Shown: positions 47,727-58,594 of the stretch, one piece after another | How the letters are laid out: every line of letters begins with the position of its first letter | Position numbering within the stretch: the first letter of the stretch is position 1 | Assembly (NCBI GenBank): GCA_018260565.1 | Contig: JAGLAZ010000004.1 | Coordinates: 33,457-97,456, forward strand | Origin: Flavobacteriaceae bacterium | GTDB taxonomy: Bacteria > Bacteroidota > Bacteroidia > Flavobacteriales > Weeksellaceae | Direction of reading: 5' to 3' | Length of the DNA stretch: 64,000 nt | Translations under genes and position numbers: made by a program | The notes under the pieces: model-generated | Databases searched by the model: none | What the model was told of the DNA's origin: nothing | What the model saw: the letters and a program-made list of their open reading frames with translations, nothing else

Positions 47727-48356
47727 TTATTTCATTAAATTTTCTTGAAACTTCTCAAGTGCATCTTCCATAATAACGATATGTCCCGCATTTACTAAAT
47801 CATAAGAGCTAATCTCAGAATGAGGCTTAACTTTTGTTTTAGGTAAATTCCGGCTGGATAGATATACATTTTTGTTCAAATCATTGATCACAAATAGTGA
47901 TTTTTGATTTGCAATTCCGATGTTTCCTAAAATAGAAATAAATTCTTTTGTTTTAGGAGCTTCGAAACTGAAGTTTTCTAATACGTTAATTTTCTCTTCT
48001 GTCATCTTTAAAGAAAGAACAGATTTTTTCGCTAATCTTTTAAGATTTTTATTAAGCTTAAAAGAATAATCTCTTGGTTTAGGACCAAAAATTCGTCCAC
48101 CCCCTTTAAATATAGGAGATTTAATATCTCCGTAACGAGCAGAACCTGATCCCTTTTGCTTTTTAAGCTTTTTAGTAGATCCTGTAATTTCGCTTCTTTC
48201 TTTAGACTTAGCTGTACCTTGTCTTTGTGCAGCCAAATATTGCTTCACTTCAAGATATAAGGCGTGCGTATTTGGCACGATTGCAAAAACATCATCATGG
48301 AGATGTACCGTTCTTCCTGTGTCTTCTCCTTTTAAATTCAGTACTTTTAGTTCCAT
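47727..48356 (-). CDS. rplD: 50S ribosomal protein L4
   Basis: 209 aa. AVKQ-type core with the tunnel loop [19 protein letters not shown] and [19 protein letters not shown]. The start overlaps the rplC stop by 10 bp, suggesting coupling. No L4-type autoregulatory leader recognised. Confidence 0.98.
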   Translation of the reverse strand: MELKVLNLKGEDTGRTVHLHDDVFAIVPNTHALYLEVKQYLAAQRQGTAKSKERSEITGSTKKLKKQKGSGSARYGDIKSPIFKGGGRIFGPKPRDYSFKLNKNLKRLAKKSVLSLKMTEEKINVLENFSFEAPKTKEFISILGNIGIANQKSLFVINDLNKNVYLSSRNLPKTKVKPHSEISSYDLVNAGHIVIMEDALEKFQENLMK

Positions 48357-48973
48357 TTTCTGATAATTACATAAGAATTTTTAGCACCTGGAATAGCACC
48401 TTTAACAATTAACAAATTTTGCTCTTCATCTACACGAAGAACTTGGAGGTTCTGCACTGTTACTTGCTTTCCACCCATTCTACCTGCCATTCTCATCCCC
48501 TTGAATACTCTTGAAGGATCTGAACCTGCACCAATAGAACCAGGAGCACGTAATCTATTGTGCTGTCCGTGGGAAGCCTGCATAACACCACCGAAGCCAT
48601 GTCTTTTAACTACCCCTTGGAAACCTTTACCTTTGCTAGTCCCGGTGATATCTACATATTCACCTTGCGCAAAAAGATTAACCTTTACCACATCTCCTAA
48701 GCTTAGTTCGTCTACAAACTCATTGTAGAACTCTACCAATTTTGCTTTTGGAGTAGAGCCAGCCTTTTTAAAGTGGCCGACCAATGCCTTACCGACATTT
48801 TTCTCACTCTTGTCATCGAAACCCAATTGAACAGCTTTATAGCCGTCTTTTTCTATGGTTCTGACCTGTAAAACCGAGCATGGACCTGCCTGTATAACGG
48901 TACATGGAATATTCTTTCCATTCTCGTCAAACAGGGACGTCATCCCGATTTTTTTACCAATAATTCCTGACAT
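48347..48973 (-). CDS. rplC: 50S ribosomal protein L3
   Basis: 208 aa. [18 protein letters not shown] at the start, [14 protein letters not shown] and the signature [14 protein letters not shown]. First gene of the operon here: no rpsJ lies upstream, and a strong promoter is found at 49057-49087, giving a leader of about 80 nt. Confidence 0.98.
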   Translation of the reverse strand: MSGIIGKKIGMTSLFDENGKNIPCTVIQAGPCSVLQVRTIEKDGYKAVQLGFDDKSEKNVGKALVGHFKKAGSTPKAKLVEFYNEFVDELSLGDVVKVNLFAQGEYVDITGTSKGKGFQGVVKRHGFGGVMQASHGQHNRLRAPGSIGAGSDPSRVFKGMRMAGRMGGKQVTVQNLQVLRVDEEQNLLIVKGAIPGAKNSYVIIRKWN

Positions 48974-49056
48974 TATACTTAAATGTTCTTCTTTTTCAAT
49001 TTAATCATCTGATATTGAGTTCCCTAATAAACATAGTTAGCCCACAAATGAGTTTG

Positions 49057-49087
49057 CAAATGTAGGAATATCTTTTTAATTGACAAA
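49057..49087 (-). promoter_or_regulatory. Main promoter of the ribosomal protein operon
   Basis: Minus strand: TTTG (49084-49087), exactly 19 nt, TACATTTG (49057-49064), a perfect Bacteroidetes consensus promoter; the best in the window. Confidence 0.88.
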
Positions 49088-49181
49088 CAAATACTTACAT
49101 TTTTCCTACAAGTTTTAATAATTTTACTCCTTAAATCTAATCCTATATAAAAGTGTAATTTTGCCCGAAATAGGTTAAATT

Positions 49182-50516
49182 TTGAATATCAGCATCATCG
49201 GAACCGGTTATGTAGGCTTGGTAACAGGTACTACCCTCGCAGAAATGGGAAATTTGGTTTGTTGTGTAGATATTGATACAGAAAAGATCGAAAAAATGCG
49301 GTTGGGACAAGTCCCTATTTATGAACCTGGTTTGGAGGAAATGTTTCTCAGAAATATCCAAGCTAAAAGGCTTCAATTTACCACTGAATTAAAAGATGCC
49401 TTAGAAAAAAGCGAGGTTATTTATCTAGCTCTTCCTACACCTCCAGGAGAAGATGGCAGCGCAGATTTATCCTATATCCTTAATGTAGCCAATGATATTG
49501 GCGACATGATGACGGAATATAAAGTTATCGTTAATAAATCTACTGTTCCTGTGGGGACTGCGGATAAGGTAAGAGATACCATTTCAGCAAAAACAAACAT
49601 TTCTTTCGATGTAGTTTCAAATCCAGAATTTCTTCGTGAAGGCTTTGCCGTAGAGGACTCCATGAACCCAGCTAGAGTAGTAGTGGGAAGTTCATCTGAA
49701 AAGGCCAAGGAGATCATGGCAAAAATATACCAACCGTTTACAAATACAGGAGTACCTATCATCTTTATGGATGAAAAGTCATCTGAATTGACGAAATATG
49801 CATCCAATTCATTTCTTGCAGTGAAAATTACATTCATGAATGAAATAGCAAATTATTGTGAAAAAGTGGGTGCGGATGTAGACAAAGTACGATTAGGAAT
49901 GGGAAGTGATGATAGAATAGGTCACAGGTTTTTATTTCCTGGTATTGGATACGGCGGAAGCTGTTTCCCGAAAGATGTAAAAGCTTTAATAAAGTCTGGG
50001 AAAGAGGAGGATTATAATTTTAAACTTCTGGAAGCAACGGAAGAGGTAAATAGTTTTCAAAAAATTATCCTCGCTTATGAAATTGAAAAATATTTTGGCG
50101 GAAATATAAAAGGAAAAAATATTGCTATCTGGGGACTGGCGTTTAAAGCTAATACTGATGATATACGAGAAGCCTCTTCTCTGGACAATATTAAAATTTT
50201 ATTAGAAAAAGGCGCTAATATCATAGCTTATGATACTGTAGCAGAGGAAAATGTTCGAAGAGTAGTAGGAAATAAAATTTCCTACGCAAAAGACATGTAT
50301 GCTGCTTTAGAAAATGCAAACTGCCTCTTGATAGCAACTGAATGGCCAGAATTCAAAAACCCGAGTTTTGATCTTATGGCAGAAAAAATGAGTAATAAAG
50401 CTATCTTTGACGGACGCAATATGTTCCCTTTAGAACTTCCCGAACAATACGGTTTTTATTATAAGAGTATTGGAAGAAAAATAATAGGAAATAGTAAAAA
50501 TGAGAAAAAGGGGTAG
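49182..50516 (+). CDS. ugd: UDP-glucose 6-dehydrogenase
   Basis: 444 aa. Oxidises UDP-glucose (or a related UDP-sugar) to the uronic acid. NAD motif GTGYVG (residues 7-12), EFLREGFAVEDSMNPARVVVG, the catalytic Cys261 in GGSCFPKD, and the C-terminal domain LAFKANTDDIREASS. Starts at TTG; no ATG exists before the NAD motif, and a TAATTTTG -7 box (49156-49163) lies 18 nt upstream. Opens the polysaccharide cluster. Confidence 0.92.
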   Translation: MNISIIGTGYVGLVTGTTLAEMGNLVCCVDIDTEKIEKMRLGQVPIYEPGLEEMFLRNIQAKRLQFTTELKDALEKSEVIYLALPTPPGEDGSADLSYILNVANDIGDMMTEYKVIVNKSTVPVGTADKVRDTISAKTNISFDVVSNPEFLREGFAVEDSMNPARVVVGSSSEKAKEIMAKIYQPFTNTGVPIIFMDEKSSELTKYASNSFLAVKITFMNEIANYCEKVGADVDKVRLGMGSDDRIGHRFLFPGIGYGGSCFPKDVKALIKSGKEEDYNFKLLEATEEVNSFQKIILAYEIEKYFGGNIKGKNIAIWGLAFKANTDDIREASSLDNIKILLEKGANIIAYDTVAEENVRRVVGNKISYAKDMYAALENANCLLIATEWPEFKNPSFDLMAEKMSNKAIFDGRNMFPLELPEQYGFYYKSIGRKIIGNSKNEKKG

Positions 50517-50697
50517 ATAAAGTATAGGTAGCAATAATGGATGTCTCTTGCAAAAAATATAATTACTAATAACGCATTTATAAACATCTAAGTAAATCTT
50601 GGTAATCTTATATTATGACCATAATTGTTTATCTAATTGAAAAATCTGGAACCGTCAATCTGTTAAAAGTATAATTCTATAACGACTTAAATTATTA

Positions 50698-51780
50698 ATG
50701 AAACATATTATCATTACCGGAGGAGCCGGATTTATAGGGTCTCATGTGGTAAGGGAATTCGTAAAAAGCCTACCCGAAACCAATATTATTAATCTGGATG
50801 CACTTACCTATGCGGGAAATCTGGAAAATTTGAAAGATATTGAAAATGAAGCCAATTACATTTTTGAAAAAGCAGATATAACAAAGCCGGAAGAACTTCG
50901 AACTATATTTGAAAAGTATCGTCCTGATGCAATTGTTCATTTGGCCGCCGAATCTCATGTGGATAGAAGTATCACAGATCCGAATGCATTCATAAACACC
51001 AATGTAAATGGAACTGCAAACCTTCTGAATTTATGTAAAGAATATTGGACATTAAACCCGGATCACCAGCACGGTAATTTTCCAGACGAGCCAAGAACTC
51101 ATTTATTTTACCATGTATCCACGGATGAGGTATATGGTGCCTTAGGGGATACTGGATTCTTTACCGAAGAAACTTCCTATGATCCAAAATCTCCATACTC
51201 AGCCTCTAAAGCCGCTTCGGATCATTTAGTAAGGGCTTATGGAAATACCTATGGAATGCCTTTTATAGTATCAAATTGTTCCAATAACTACGGGCCCAAC
51301 CATTTTCCGGAAAAATTAATTCCTCTCTGCATTCATAATATACTGAATGAAAAACCGCTCCCTATTTACGGAGATGGGAAATATACCCGCGATTGGCTAT
51401 ATGTAATTGACCATGCTAAGGCGATTTTTCAAATTTTTCATGAAGCCAAAACGGGAGAAACTTACAATATTGGCGGGTGGAACGAATGGCAAAATATCGA
51501 CTTGGTGAAGGAACTCATTAAACAAGTGGATGCCAAAACCGGTAAACCCGAAGCTTACTCGAAAAAACTTATCACTTTTGTAAAAGATCGTCCGGGGCAC
51601 GACAAACGCTACGCTATAGATGCAAGCAAATTGCATCAAGATTTAGGCTGGAAACCATCAGTAAACTTTGAGGAAGGTTTATCCAGAACTATAGATTGGT
51701 TTTTAGAGAACAAGGATTGGCTGGAACATGTAACCAGCGGTGACTATCAAAAGTATTATATCAAGCAATATCAATCCTAA
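50698..51780 (+). CDS. rfbB: dTDP-glucose 4,6-dehydratase
   Basis: 360 aa SDR enzyme making dTDP-4-keto-6-deoxyglucose. GGAGFIGSH (7-15), VSTDEVYG (Thr-Asp-Glu active site, about 140-147), YSASK (Tyr167, Lys171) and [13 protein letters not shown]. The product feeds the FdtA-type enzymes downstream. One-base overlap (TAATG) with rfbA. Confidence 0.96.
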   Translation: MKHIIITGGAGFIGSHVVREFVKSLPETNIINLDALTYAGNLENLKDIENEANYIFEKADITKPEELRTIFEKYRPDAIVHLAAESHVDRSITDPNAFINTNVNGTANLLNLCKEYWTLNPDHQHGNFPDEPRTHLFYHVSTDEVYGALGDTGFFTEETSYDPKSPYSASKAASDHLVRAYGNTYGMPFIVSNCSNNYGPNHFPEKLIPLCIHNILNEKPLPIYGDGKYTRDWLYVIDHAKAIFQIFHEAKTGETYNIGGWNEWQNIDLVKELIKQVDAKTGKPEAYSKKLITFVKDRPGHDKRYAIDASKLHQDLGWKPSVNFEEGLSRTIDWFLENKDWLEHVTSGDYQKYYIKQYQS

Positions 51781-52640
51781 TGAAAGGAATTATACTTGCC
51801 GGAGGTTCCGGAACTCGTTTATACCCGCTCACAATTGCTGTCAGCAAACAGCTGATGCCGGTTTATGACAAACCCATGATTTATTATCCGCTTTCTACGC
51901 TTCTTTTAGCAGGAATTCGAGATATACTCATTATCACTACACCGCATGATCAGGAAGGTTTTATAAAACTTTTAGGAGACGGTACTGCCATTGGATGCAA
52001 AATTCAATATAAAGTTCAGCCCAGTCCAGATGGTTTGGCTCAAGCTTTTATTTTGGGCGAAGATTTTATCGGTGAGGATTCTGTAGCCTTAGTTTTAGGG
52101 GATAATATTTTTTATGGGGCGGGTCTTCCTCAACTTTTGGAATCCAAAACCAATGTCCAAGGAGGATGTGTTTTCGCTTACCAAGTGTCTGATCCGGAAA
52201 GATATGGCGTGGTAGAGTTTGATGAAAACAATAAGGCAATCTCTATTGAAGAAAAACCCATAGAACCTAAATCTAATTTTGCTGTGCCTGGTTTGTATTT
52301 TTATGATAATTCTGTGGTGGAATATGCCAAAAATCTTAAACCTTCCCCACGAGGAGAATTGGAAATTACGGATATTAATAAAATCTACTTAGAAAAAGGT
52401 CATTTGGAAGTCGGTGTAATGTCTCGTGGAACGGCGTGGCTAGACACGGGAACATTTGATTCCTTACATGATGCATCAGAATTTGTAAAAGTTTTGGAAA
52501 AAAGACAAGGCTTTAAAATATCTTGTATTGAAGAAATTGCTTATTTAAAAGGCTTTATTAACGAAAAGCAACTTTTAGAATCCGCAAAAAAATATGGTAA
52601 AAGTGGCTATGGCGAGTATCTAAAGAAACTTATACCCTAA
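51780..52640 (+). CDS. rfbA: Glucose-1-phosphate thymidylyltransferase
   Basis: 286 aa. Makes dTDP-glucose. [11 protein letters not shown] (8-18), [29 protein letters not shown], and [13 protein letters not shown]. The rhamnose genes rfbC and rfbD are absent, so the 4-keto sugar goes elsewhere. TAATG overlaps on both sides imply coupling. Confidence 0.96.
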   Translation: MKGIILAGGSGTRLYPLTIAVSKQLMPVYDKPMIYYPLSTLLLAGIRDILIITTPHDQEGFIKLLGDGTAIGCKIQYKVQPSPDGLAQAFILGEDFIGEDSVALVLGDNIFYGAGLPQLLESKTNVQGGCVFAYQVSDPERYGVVEFDENNKAISIEEKPIEPKSNFAVPGLYFYDNSVVEYAKNLKPSPRGELEITDINKIYLEKGHLEVGVMSRGTAWLDTGTFDSLHDASEFVKVLEKRQGFKISCIEEIAYLKGFINEKQLLESAKKYGKSGYGEYLKKLIP

Positions 52641-53641
52641 TGTATTGGATGGGTTCTCGTTTTAGCCGATGGTTTCTGGTTGTTGGAATTAGTATGCTGT
52701 CCCATTTCTTTATTTGGATGGGATTTGTGAATTCTTATTCAGCTAAACTGTTTAACCCAGTTCATTTTAACAGTCAATTCCATTCCGGCGTATACCAGTT
52801 TAGAATTTTATCTATTAAAGGTGTTGAGCTCCTATATCATTTTATAAAAGCAAAGAACCTCACGCTGCCCATGTCTGGAGGTAACTTATATGGCGCAGGG
52901 TTTGATCCCCATTTGTTTACATCCATTATCCTATATAATGGATTTTTTTTACTACTTCTTACCGGGATTATTCTCTTGCTTACTGAAGAAAATAGAATTC
53001 GAGGAAGTATAAAATCCCGGACAATGCTTGCTCTTATATTGGTAATGATATGCGGAATTAGTCAGTTTGTGCTTGTATTATACGATTATTCGGCGTGGTT
53101 TTTCTTGCTGGCCAACCTTTTCCTTATTATTCAATACGGAGAAACAAAAAACACCAAGCTCCTTCTGGTATTAGCATGCCTATTTTCCGTGAGTGTAATT
53201 AATAGAGAAACTGCAGCCCTGAGTATATCATCCTGGGCTGCCTATTTTATTTGGAAAGAAGGAATACGAAGCAAAACCGCCTGGATAGGATCTGCTATTG
53301 GAGCTTTCATTTTTCTTGCTATCTATACTGGATTACGCGTAAATGCAGGAACTATTACTATTACGGATGGGAATCTACTGTACGAAAATTTTAGCCAGAT
53401 TAAAAATTTAAGTGGTTTGTTGTTTTCTTTGATGCTCTTTGGATTGAGCTTATTTTTTTCAACAAGTAAAAACCGAAGACTGATTCTACTTTTTCACTTC
53501 TTTAGCTTACCCTATTTGTATATTTGCATTTATTCGGGAATTTTATATGAAATACGGCTGTATATTCCTGTATTTTTGGTTTCACTTTTATTAGGAAGGT
53601 TGCGCCAAATGCCCAAAGAAGTTATAAAATATGCACAATAA
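52640..53641 (+). CDS. Polytopic membrane protein, unknown
   Basis: 333 aa, about eight or nine membrane helices. No recognised domain. Sequences such as RFLVVGISMLSHFFIWMGF-like helices and a large early non-helical loop (about 35-80) are visible, but no glycosyltransferase or Wzy motif is certain. It is coupled to rfbA by TAATG and overlaps wzm by 11 bp, so it is part of the surface-glycan operon. Could be a GT-C-type glycosyltransferase or a glycan chain protein. Confidence 0.65.
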   Translation: MYWMGSRFSRWFLVVGISMLSHFFIWMGFVNSYSAKLFNPVHFNSQFHSGVYQFRILSIKGVELLYHFIKAKNLTLPMSGGNLYGAGFDPHLFTSIILYNGFFLLLLTGIILLLTEENRIRGSIKSRTMLALILVMICGISQFVLVLYDYSAWFFLLANLFLIIQYGETKNTKLLLVLACLFSVSVINRETAALSISSWAAYFIWKEGIRSKTAWIGSAIGAFIFLAIYTGLRVNAGTITITDGNLLYENFSQIKNLSGLLFSLMLFGLSLFFSTSKNRRLILLFHFFSLPYLYICIYSGILYEIRLYIPVFLVSLLLGRLRQMPKEVIKYAQ

Positions 53642-54506
53642 AGAAACGAAACTTGAAACCGCTCGCCAAGAATGGACTGATGTGATCCAAGCAAGTGGCG
53701 GTCTATTAAAAATAAATCTCCGCGAGCTTTGGCACTATAAAGACTTAATTTATATGTTCGTAAAAAGGGACTTTGTCACCTTTTACAAACAGACAATTTT
53801 GGGACCTCTTTGGTTTCTTATTCAGCCTATTCTTACTACTCTCACCTTTGTAATCATTTTTGGGAATCTGGCAAAAATTTCTACCGATGGTCTACCTTCT
53901 ATCCTATTTTATCTTGCGGGTAATACCATCTGGGCATACTTTTCCGAAGGTCTTACTAAAACATCTACTGTTTTCCGGGACAATGCTGGCATATTCGGTA
54001 AGGTGTATTTTCCAAGGCTTACCATGCCCATATCTATTGTGATTTCGGGTGTGATTAAATTTTTAATTCAGTACGGATTATTCTTAGCTTTCTTAGCCTA
54101 TTTTTATTTTTCAGGAAGCCGGGTTCAGCCTAATATTTGGATTATAGCCACTCCATATTTAATTGTGTTAATGGCAATGTTGGCATTGGGATTGGGAATG
54201 ATATTTTCATCATTGACTACTAAATATAAAGATTTAGTCTTTTTACTTAGTTTCGGGATTCAATTATTGATGTATGCATCTCCGGTAATTTATCCTATCT
54301 CTACCATTGCAGATCCTTTTTACAGAACTTTACTTAATTGTAATCCAATAACAGGCATCATAGAATGCTTTCGCTATGGCCACTTAGGTGCTGGCGGATT
54401 CCAACCCTGGATGCTTGCTTATTCCACCGCTATTAGTCTTGTAGTACTTATATTAGGGACTCTAATATTCAATAAGGTGGAAAAAAGTTTCATGGATACG
54501 GTATAA
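53631..54506 (+). CDS. wzm: ABC-2 type polysaccharide export permease (Wzm)
   Basis: 291 aa, six membrane helices of the ABC-2 family. Starts with an amphipathic segment (INLRELWHYKDLIYMFVKRDF) then FYKQTILGPLWFLIQPI, typical of Wzm. It moves a finished glycan on undecaprenyl phosphate to the periplasm with Wzt, whose gene lies 4.1 kb downstream. Confidence 0.93.
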   Translation: MHNKETKLETARQEWTDVIQASGGLLKINLRELWHYKDLIYMFVKRDFVTFYKQTILGPLWFLIQPILTTLTFVIIFGNLAKISTDGLPSILFYLAGNTIWAYFSEGLTKTSTVFRDNAGIFGKVYFPRLTMPISIVISGVIKFLIQYGLFLAFLAYFYFSGSRVQPNIWIIATPYLIVLMAMLALGLGMIFSSLTTKYKDLVFLLSFGIQLLMYASPVIYPISTIADPFYRTLLNCNPITGIIECFRYGHLGAGGFQPWMLAYSTAISLVVLILGTLIFNKVEKSFMDTV

Positions 54507-54607
54507 AAATTAATAATGGTTTTTTAAATGATTACCACAGCATAATAAACTTATATAAATCAATACAATATTCCCAAACCAATTGCTTTCTTCTTCATCC
54601 AAATTGA

Positions 54608-55057
54608 ATGAAACTACTGGATGAGACAAAGAAATACCATGAAAAAGTAATGACTGAACCGCTACTTATACAGCTTCCCAAAATAACTGACCCTAGGGGA
54701 AATTTGTCCTTTTTTCAAAATAACAATCAAATTCCTTTTGAGATAGCTCGAACCTATTGGATATACGATGTTCCCGGGGGAGAGGCCCGCGGTAGCCATG
54801 CCTTTAAAGAACAGAAAGAGTTTATCATCGCTTTATCAGGTAGTTTTGATGTCGTACTGAACGACGGCGAGAAAGAAATTAAGTTTACTTTGAACCGGTC
54901 TTACTACGGTCTATATGTTCCGCCCATGTACTGGAGAAGTTTGGAAAATTTTTCCACCAATTCTTTGGCACTCATAGTATCAGATAAAAATTTTGATAGC
55001 AACGATTACATTCGAGATTTCCAAATTTTTAAAAATAGAAAAGGATGTATTCAGTAG
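54608..55057 (+). CDS. FdtA/QdtA-family cupin (dTDP-keto-sugar isomerase paralogue 1)
   Basis: 149 aa WxcM/FdtA-like cupin. DPRGNLSFFQNN, RTYWIYDVPGGEARGSHAF and IIALSGSFDVVLNDG. Active FdtA has two His in an RGxHAHK motif; here the first is His64 but the second position is Phe66. Catalysis may be altered. An in-frame Met at residue 15 could be a later start. Overlaps the next cupin gene by 13 bp. Confidence 0.8.
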   Translation: MKLLDETKKYHEKVMTEPLLIQLPKITDPRGNLSFFQNNNQIPFEIARTYWIYDVPGGEARGSHAFKEQKEFIIALSGSFDVVLNDGEKEIKFTLNRSYYGLYVPPMYWRSLENFSTNSLALIVSDKNFDSNDYIRDFQIFKNRKGCIQ

Positions 55058-55455
55058 AGGATTGCAAAATTATTGATTTACCTGTAATCCATTCCGAGCA
55101 AGGTAAAATTTCGGTACTTCAAAATCATGAAACAATTCCTTTTGATATAAAAAGGGTGTATTACTTATATGATGTTCCCATGAACTCTGAGCGGGGTGGC
55201 CATGGACATTATGAACTGGAACAATATGTAATAGCAGCCAGCGGATCATTCACATTTATACTGGATGATGGTCATAGTAAAAAGGAGGTATTCCTAAATC
55301 ATCCCAATAAGGCTCTTCATATAAAACCTGGAATATGGCGTGAGATGAAAGACTTTTCCAGTGGCTCGGTATGCTTGGTTTTAGCCTCTATGGAATATAC
55401 AGAAGAAGATTATATGCGAGATTATAACGATTTTAAAAAATATAGAAATGCCTAA
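55045..55455 (+). CDS. fdtA: FdtA/QdtA-family cupin (paralogue 2, 3,4-ketoisomerase)
   Basis: 136 aa. Predicted dTDP-4-keto-6-deoxyglucose 3,4-ketoisomerase. [19 protein letters not shown] keeps both catalytic-type His (His53, His55), then [15 protein letters not shown]. With RmlA/RmlB upstream and an aminotransferase and acetyltransferase downstream it fits the Fuc3NAc or Qui3NAc route; the sequence alone does not tell FdtA from QdtA. Confidence 0.82.
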   Translation: MYSVEDCKIIDLPVIHSEQGKISVLQNHETIPFDIKRVYYLYDVPMNSERGGHGHYELEQYVIAASGSFTFILDDGHSKKEVFLNHPNKALHIKPGIWREMKDFSSGSVCLVLASMEYTEEDYMRDYNDFKKYRNA

Positions 55456-55927
55456 AATACATGCTCTTGCAGATGTTCAATCTTCAGATATAGGTAGCGG
55501 AACTATGGTTTGGCAGTTTTGTGTGATTTTAAAAAACGCCAAAATTGGTAAAAATTGCAATATTAATTGTCAAGTTTTTATCGAAAATGATGTACAAATA
55601 GGTGATAATGTTACTATAAAGCCCGGAGTACAAATATGGGACGGAATCCATATAGAAGATAATGTATTCATTGGTCCGAATGTTACATTTACCAATGACA
55701 ATCAACCTAAATCCCAGAACAAGGACTTTCAGTTACTTAAAAGCAGAATCAAGAAAGGTGCATCCATAGGTGCGAATGCCACTATCCTTCCGGGAATCGG
55801 TATCGGTGAGAATGCATTGATTGGTGCCGGTAGTGTAGTAACCAAGGATGTTCCAGCAAATGAAATTTGGGTAGGAAATCCCGCTAAATTCTTAAAGAAA
55901 AATGTTTATCCAAAATCTGATAAATGA
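55448..55927 (+). CDS. fdtC: Left-handed beta-helix N-acetyltransferase (FdtC/QdtC-like)
   Basis: 159 aa. Hexapeptide repeats throughout ([52 protein letters not shown]), the FTNDNQPKS loop and [12 protein letters not shown]. Acetylates the 3-amino group of the dTDP-3-amino-3,6-dideoxyhexose. It overlaps the preceding cupin gene by 8 bp. Confidence 0.85.
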   Translation: MPKIHALADVQSSDIGSGTMVWQFCVILKNAKIGKNCNINCQVFIENDVQIGDNVTIKPGVQIWDGIHIEDNVFIGPNVTFTNDNQPKSQNKDFQLLKSRIKKGASIGANATILPGIGIGENALIGAGSVVTKDVPANEIWVGNPAKFLKKNVYPKSDK

Positions 55928-57438
55928 TAATAAAGCAAATTAACATATACAATAGACTTGTTTATATATTTTGTATATTATTCTTATTTCTTATTCCCAT
56001 CTATAGTCTTGACATTATTGATTCAGGATTTATTCTTTCGTTCATTGGAAGATTAAAGCTGGGACATCAGATTTATAAAGATTTTGATTATGTCCGTCCA
56101 TTTGGAACACCTATATTTTGGGAACTTTTATTAAAACCTTTCCCTATAAATTCAGCATATTTACTTTTGATAGCTAGGTATTTAGTTATTTTACAGTTTT
56201 TAACTATGGGTGTTTTAACTGCAAAAATCCTTTATAAATCTTCATGCTTAAAACACTATTTATTATTTACAGTTCTTATAATTGGAAACTTTGTTGTCAT
56301 GCCATGGCACACTACTGATGGTTTGTTTTTTAGTATCATTAGTATTTATTTTTTAAATAAGGATAAATTTTTAACATCAATAATTTTTGCCTTAATAGCA
56401 GCATCATGCCAGCAGTCTTTTTATTTCATTCCTATTTTTATTATTTTTTTTATAATTATATCATCCAGAAATAAACCATTTAAAATTTCAAAATATGATG
56501 CTCTCATTTTTATTTTAGCATTTTTTATTATATTATACATTCTTACTAACTATAATATTTTTGATAATTATGCTTACCTACAAAATCAATTAAAATCGTC
56601 ATCCAATTTTCGCCAATTTCTAACTATATCAATTATAAATTATGTAAAACCTTTTTACGCATTAAGGCTGAATTTAATTTTTATTGCTTACTTAATAATT
56701 AATGTTTTTTATAGAAAGTATTCTAAAGTTTTTCATCTAATTAATCTTATAATTTTACTTTTCACATTTGTATTTTCATATCAATCTTTTGAGATTCAAA
56801 GAGCAATTTTCACTATATATTTTATAATAAATATTTTTCAATTTAAACATAAAAGAAATATTATTTTATTTTTATTAGTAGGATGGTGCTGTTCAATATC
56901 TTGGGGGTATTCTACTCCAATTATGTCTTTATTATTAGTTGTAGTCTATGAAAATAGTGGTTTATTGACTTGTAAAAAGTATATTAAACTCACTTCAGCA
57001 TTACTCGTATTCACTCTATTTTTTGGGATATTAAGATTATTTCGACATTATGCAAACGATAGTTTTTTAAAATCAGATTATACTTTAGTACAAAATAAAA
57101 AAATAATTTCTGGAATTTATATGCCGGTAAAGACTCGTGATTATTTCACAGATGGAGAAAATCTTTATAAAAAATATGGTTGGAAAGCAATTTTTCTGCC
57201 TGGAATGCCATTAATAGATGTTATTAATAGTTCTTTCCCAAATAGGGCTTCATGGGAGTCTGATGTAGAATACCCTAATTACAAAAGAGATATTTTAAGA
57301 AAGGAAAATCTGATAATATTGGACAAAAATGAATATAATAAATATAAATTAGGTTTTTATAAGAGTACATATACTAACAATGCACTATCAGTAAAAAAGC
57401 TAATAGATAGCTCGAACCACTTTTATTTATACAAATGA
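55924..57438 (+). CDS. Polytopic membrane protein, putative GT-C glycosyltransferase
   Basis: 504 aa, about ten or eleven membrane helices, very AT-rich compared with its neighbours. The first loop after TM1 reads [31 protein letters not shown], which resembles the acidic first loop of ArnT/PMT-type GT-C enzymes that use polyprenyl-phosphate sugars. No known family is certain. It overlaps fdtC and the aminotransferase by 4 bp each. Confidence 0.65.
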   Translation: MIIKQINIYNRLVYIFCILFLFLIPIYSLDIIDSGFILSFIGRLKLGHQIYKDFDYVRPFGTPIFWELLLKPFPINSAYLLLIARYLVILQFLTMGVLTAKILYKSSCLKHYLLFTVLIIGNFVVMPWHTTDGLFFSIISIYFLNKDKFLTSIIFALIAASCQQSFYFIPIFIIFFIIISSRNKPFKISKYDALIFILAFFIILYILTNYNIFDNYAYLQNQLKSSSNFRQFLTISIINYVKPFYALRLNLIFIAYLIINVFYRKYSKVFHLINLIILLFTFVFSYQSFEIQRAIFTIYFIINIFQFKHKRNIILFLLVGWCCSISWGYSTPIMSLLLVVVYENSGLLTCKKYIKLTSALLVFTLFFGILRLFRHYANDSFLKSDYTLVQNKKIISGIYMPVKTRDYFTDGENLYKKYGWKAIFLPGMPLIDVINSSFPNRASWESDVEYPNYKRDILRKENLIILDKNEYNKYKLGFYKSTYTNNALSVKKLIDSSNHFYLYK

Positions 57439-58541
57439 TTAAATTTTTAGATCTTCAAAAAATTAATCTTGCTCATCAGCAAGAGATAGAAGAAAAACTA
57501 ATACAGACCTTTCGTAGTGGATGGTACTTACTGGGTAAGGAGGTAAAAACATTTGAAGATAATTTAAAAGCCTACCTCGGTGCCACGGATGTTATAGGAG
57601 TTGCGAATGGATTAGATGCCCTTCGGCTCATCCTTAGAGCGTATATGGAACTTGGAATCATGAAAAAAGGGGATGAAATTCTTGTTCCTGCCAATACCTA
57701 CATAGCTTCATTATTAGCAATCTCAGATAACGGTCTAGTTCCCGTTTTGGTGGAACCTAACCCTGAAACCTTTAATATTGAAATTTCCAAATTAGAAGAA
57801 AAAATTACGCCTCGCACCAGAGCAATTATGCTTGTACACCTTTATGGAAGAGTAGTTTGGGATAAGGATATCGAGAAATTAGTTACAAAACATCAACTTA
57901 AAATTATTGAAGATAATGCACAAGCCATCGGTGCCGAATGGAACGGTATTAAAACCGGAAATTTAGGGGATGCAGCAGGATTTAGTTTTTATCCTGGAAA
58001 AAACTTGGGTGCTCTAGGTGATGGTGGAGCCGTTTCATGCAAAGATGAAGAACTAGGAAAAACCATTCGTGCCTTGGCAAATTATGGTTCCAATGAGAAG
58101 TATGTGAATATGTATCAAGGATTAAATTCCAGACTGGATGAAATCCAAGCCTCCGTATTAGACATCAAATTAAAGTATATAGATTCCAAAAATGCAAGGA
58201 GAAGGGCGATTGCACTGGAATATTGCAGCAGAATTACGAATCCTGCAATTGTATTGCCTCCATTGCCTGAAAAAGACACCGAACATGTTTGGCATTTGTT
58301 TGTAATAAAAACCTCCAACAGAGAAAAACTACAAAACTATTTATCTGAAAATGAGATACAGACGCTTATCCACTATCCTATCCCTCCACATAAGCAGATG
58401 GCCTATAAGGAAATGAATGAACTATCCTTTCCCGTTACGGAAAAAATACACAAAGAGGTTCTAAGTTTACCTATTTCCCCAGTAATGACGGATGAGGAAG
58501 TAGAAAAACTCATACAAACCATTAATCAATATCAGGCATAG
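57435..58541 (+). CDS. fdtB: DegT/DnrJ-type sugar aminotransferase (FdtB/QdtB-like)
   Basis: 368 aa, PLP enzyme of the DegT/DnrJ/EryC1/StrS family. PLP Lys189 in [18 protein letters not shown], Asp160 in [11 protein letters not shown]. Predicted to place the 3-amino group on dTDP-3-keto-6-deoxyhexose, using glutamate. The neighbours (FdtA-type cupin, hexapeptide acetyltransferase) point to FdtB or QdtB. Confidence 0.9.
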   Translation: MIKFLDLQKINLAHQQEIEEKLIQTFRSGWYLLGKEVKTFEDNLKAYLGATDVIGVANGLDALRLILRAYMELGIMKKGDEILVPANTYIASLLAISDNGLVPVLVEPNPETFNIEISKLEEKITPRTRAIMLVHLYGRVVWDKDIEKLVTKHQLKIIEDNAQAIGAEWNGIKTGNLGDAAGFSFYPGKNLGALGDGGAVSCKDEELGKTIRALANYGSNEKYVNMYQGLNSRLDEIQASVLDIKLKYIDSKNARRRAIALEYCSRITNPAIVLPPLPEKDTEHVWHLFVIKTSNREKLQNYLSENEIQTLIHYPIPPHKQMAYKEMNELSFPVTEKIHKEVLSLPISPVMTDEEVEKLIQTINQYQA

Positions 58542-58594
58542 TCCTCCTTTTTACATTTACAGAATCTTATATTTATAAAAATTTTATCTAAAAT

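Noticed and set aside
50517..50697. Gene or mobile-element remnant between ugd and rfbB
   Set aside because: No frame, inverted repeat or -7 box found in 181 bp.
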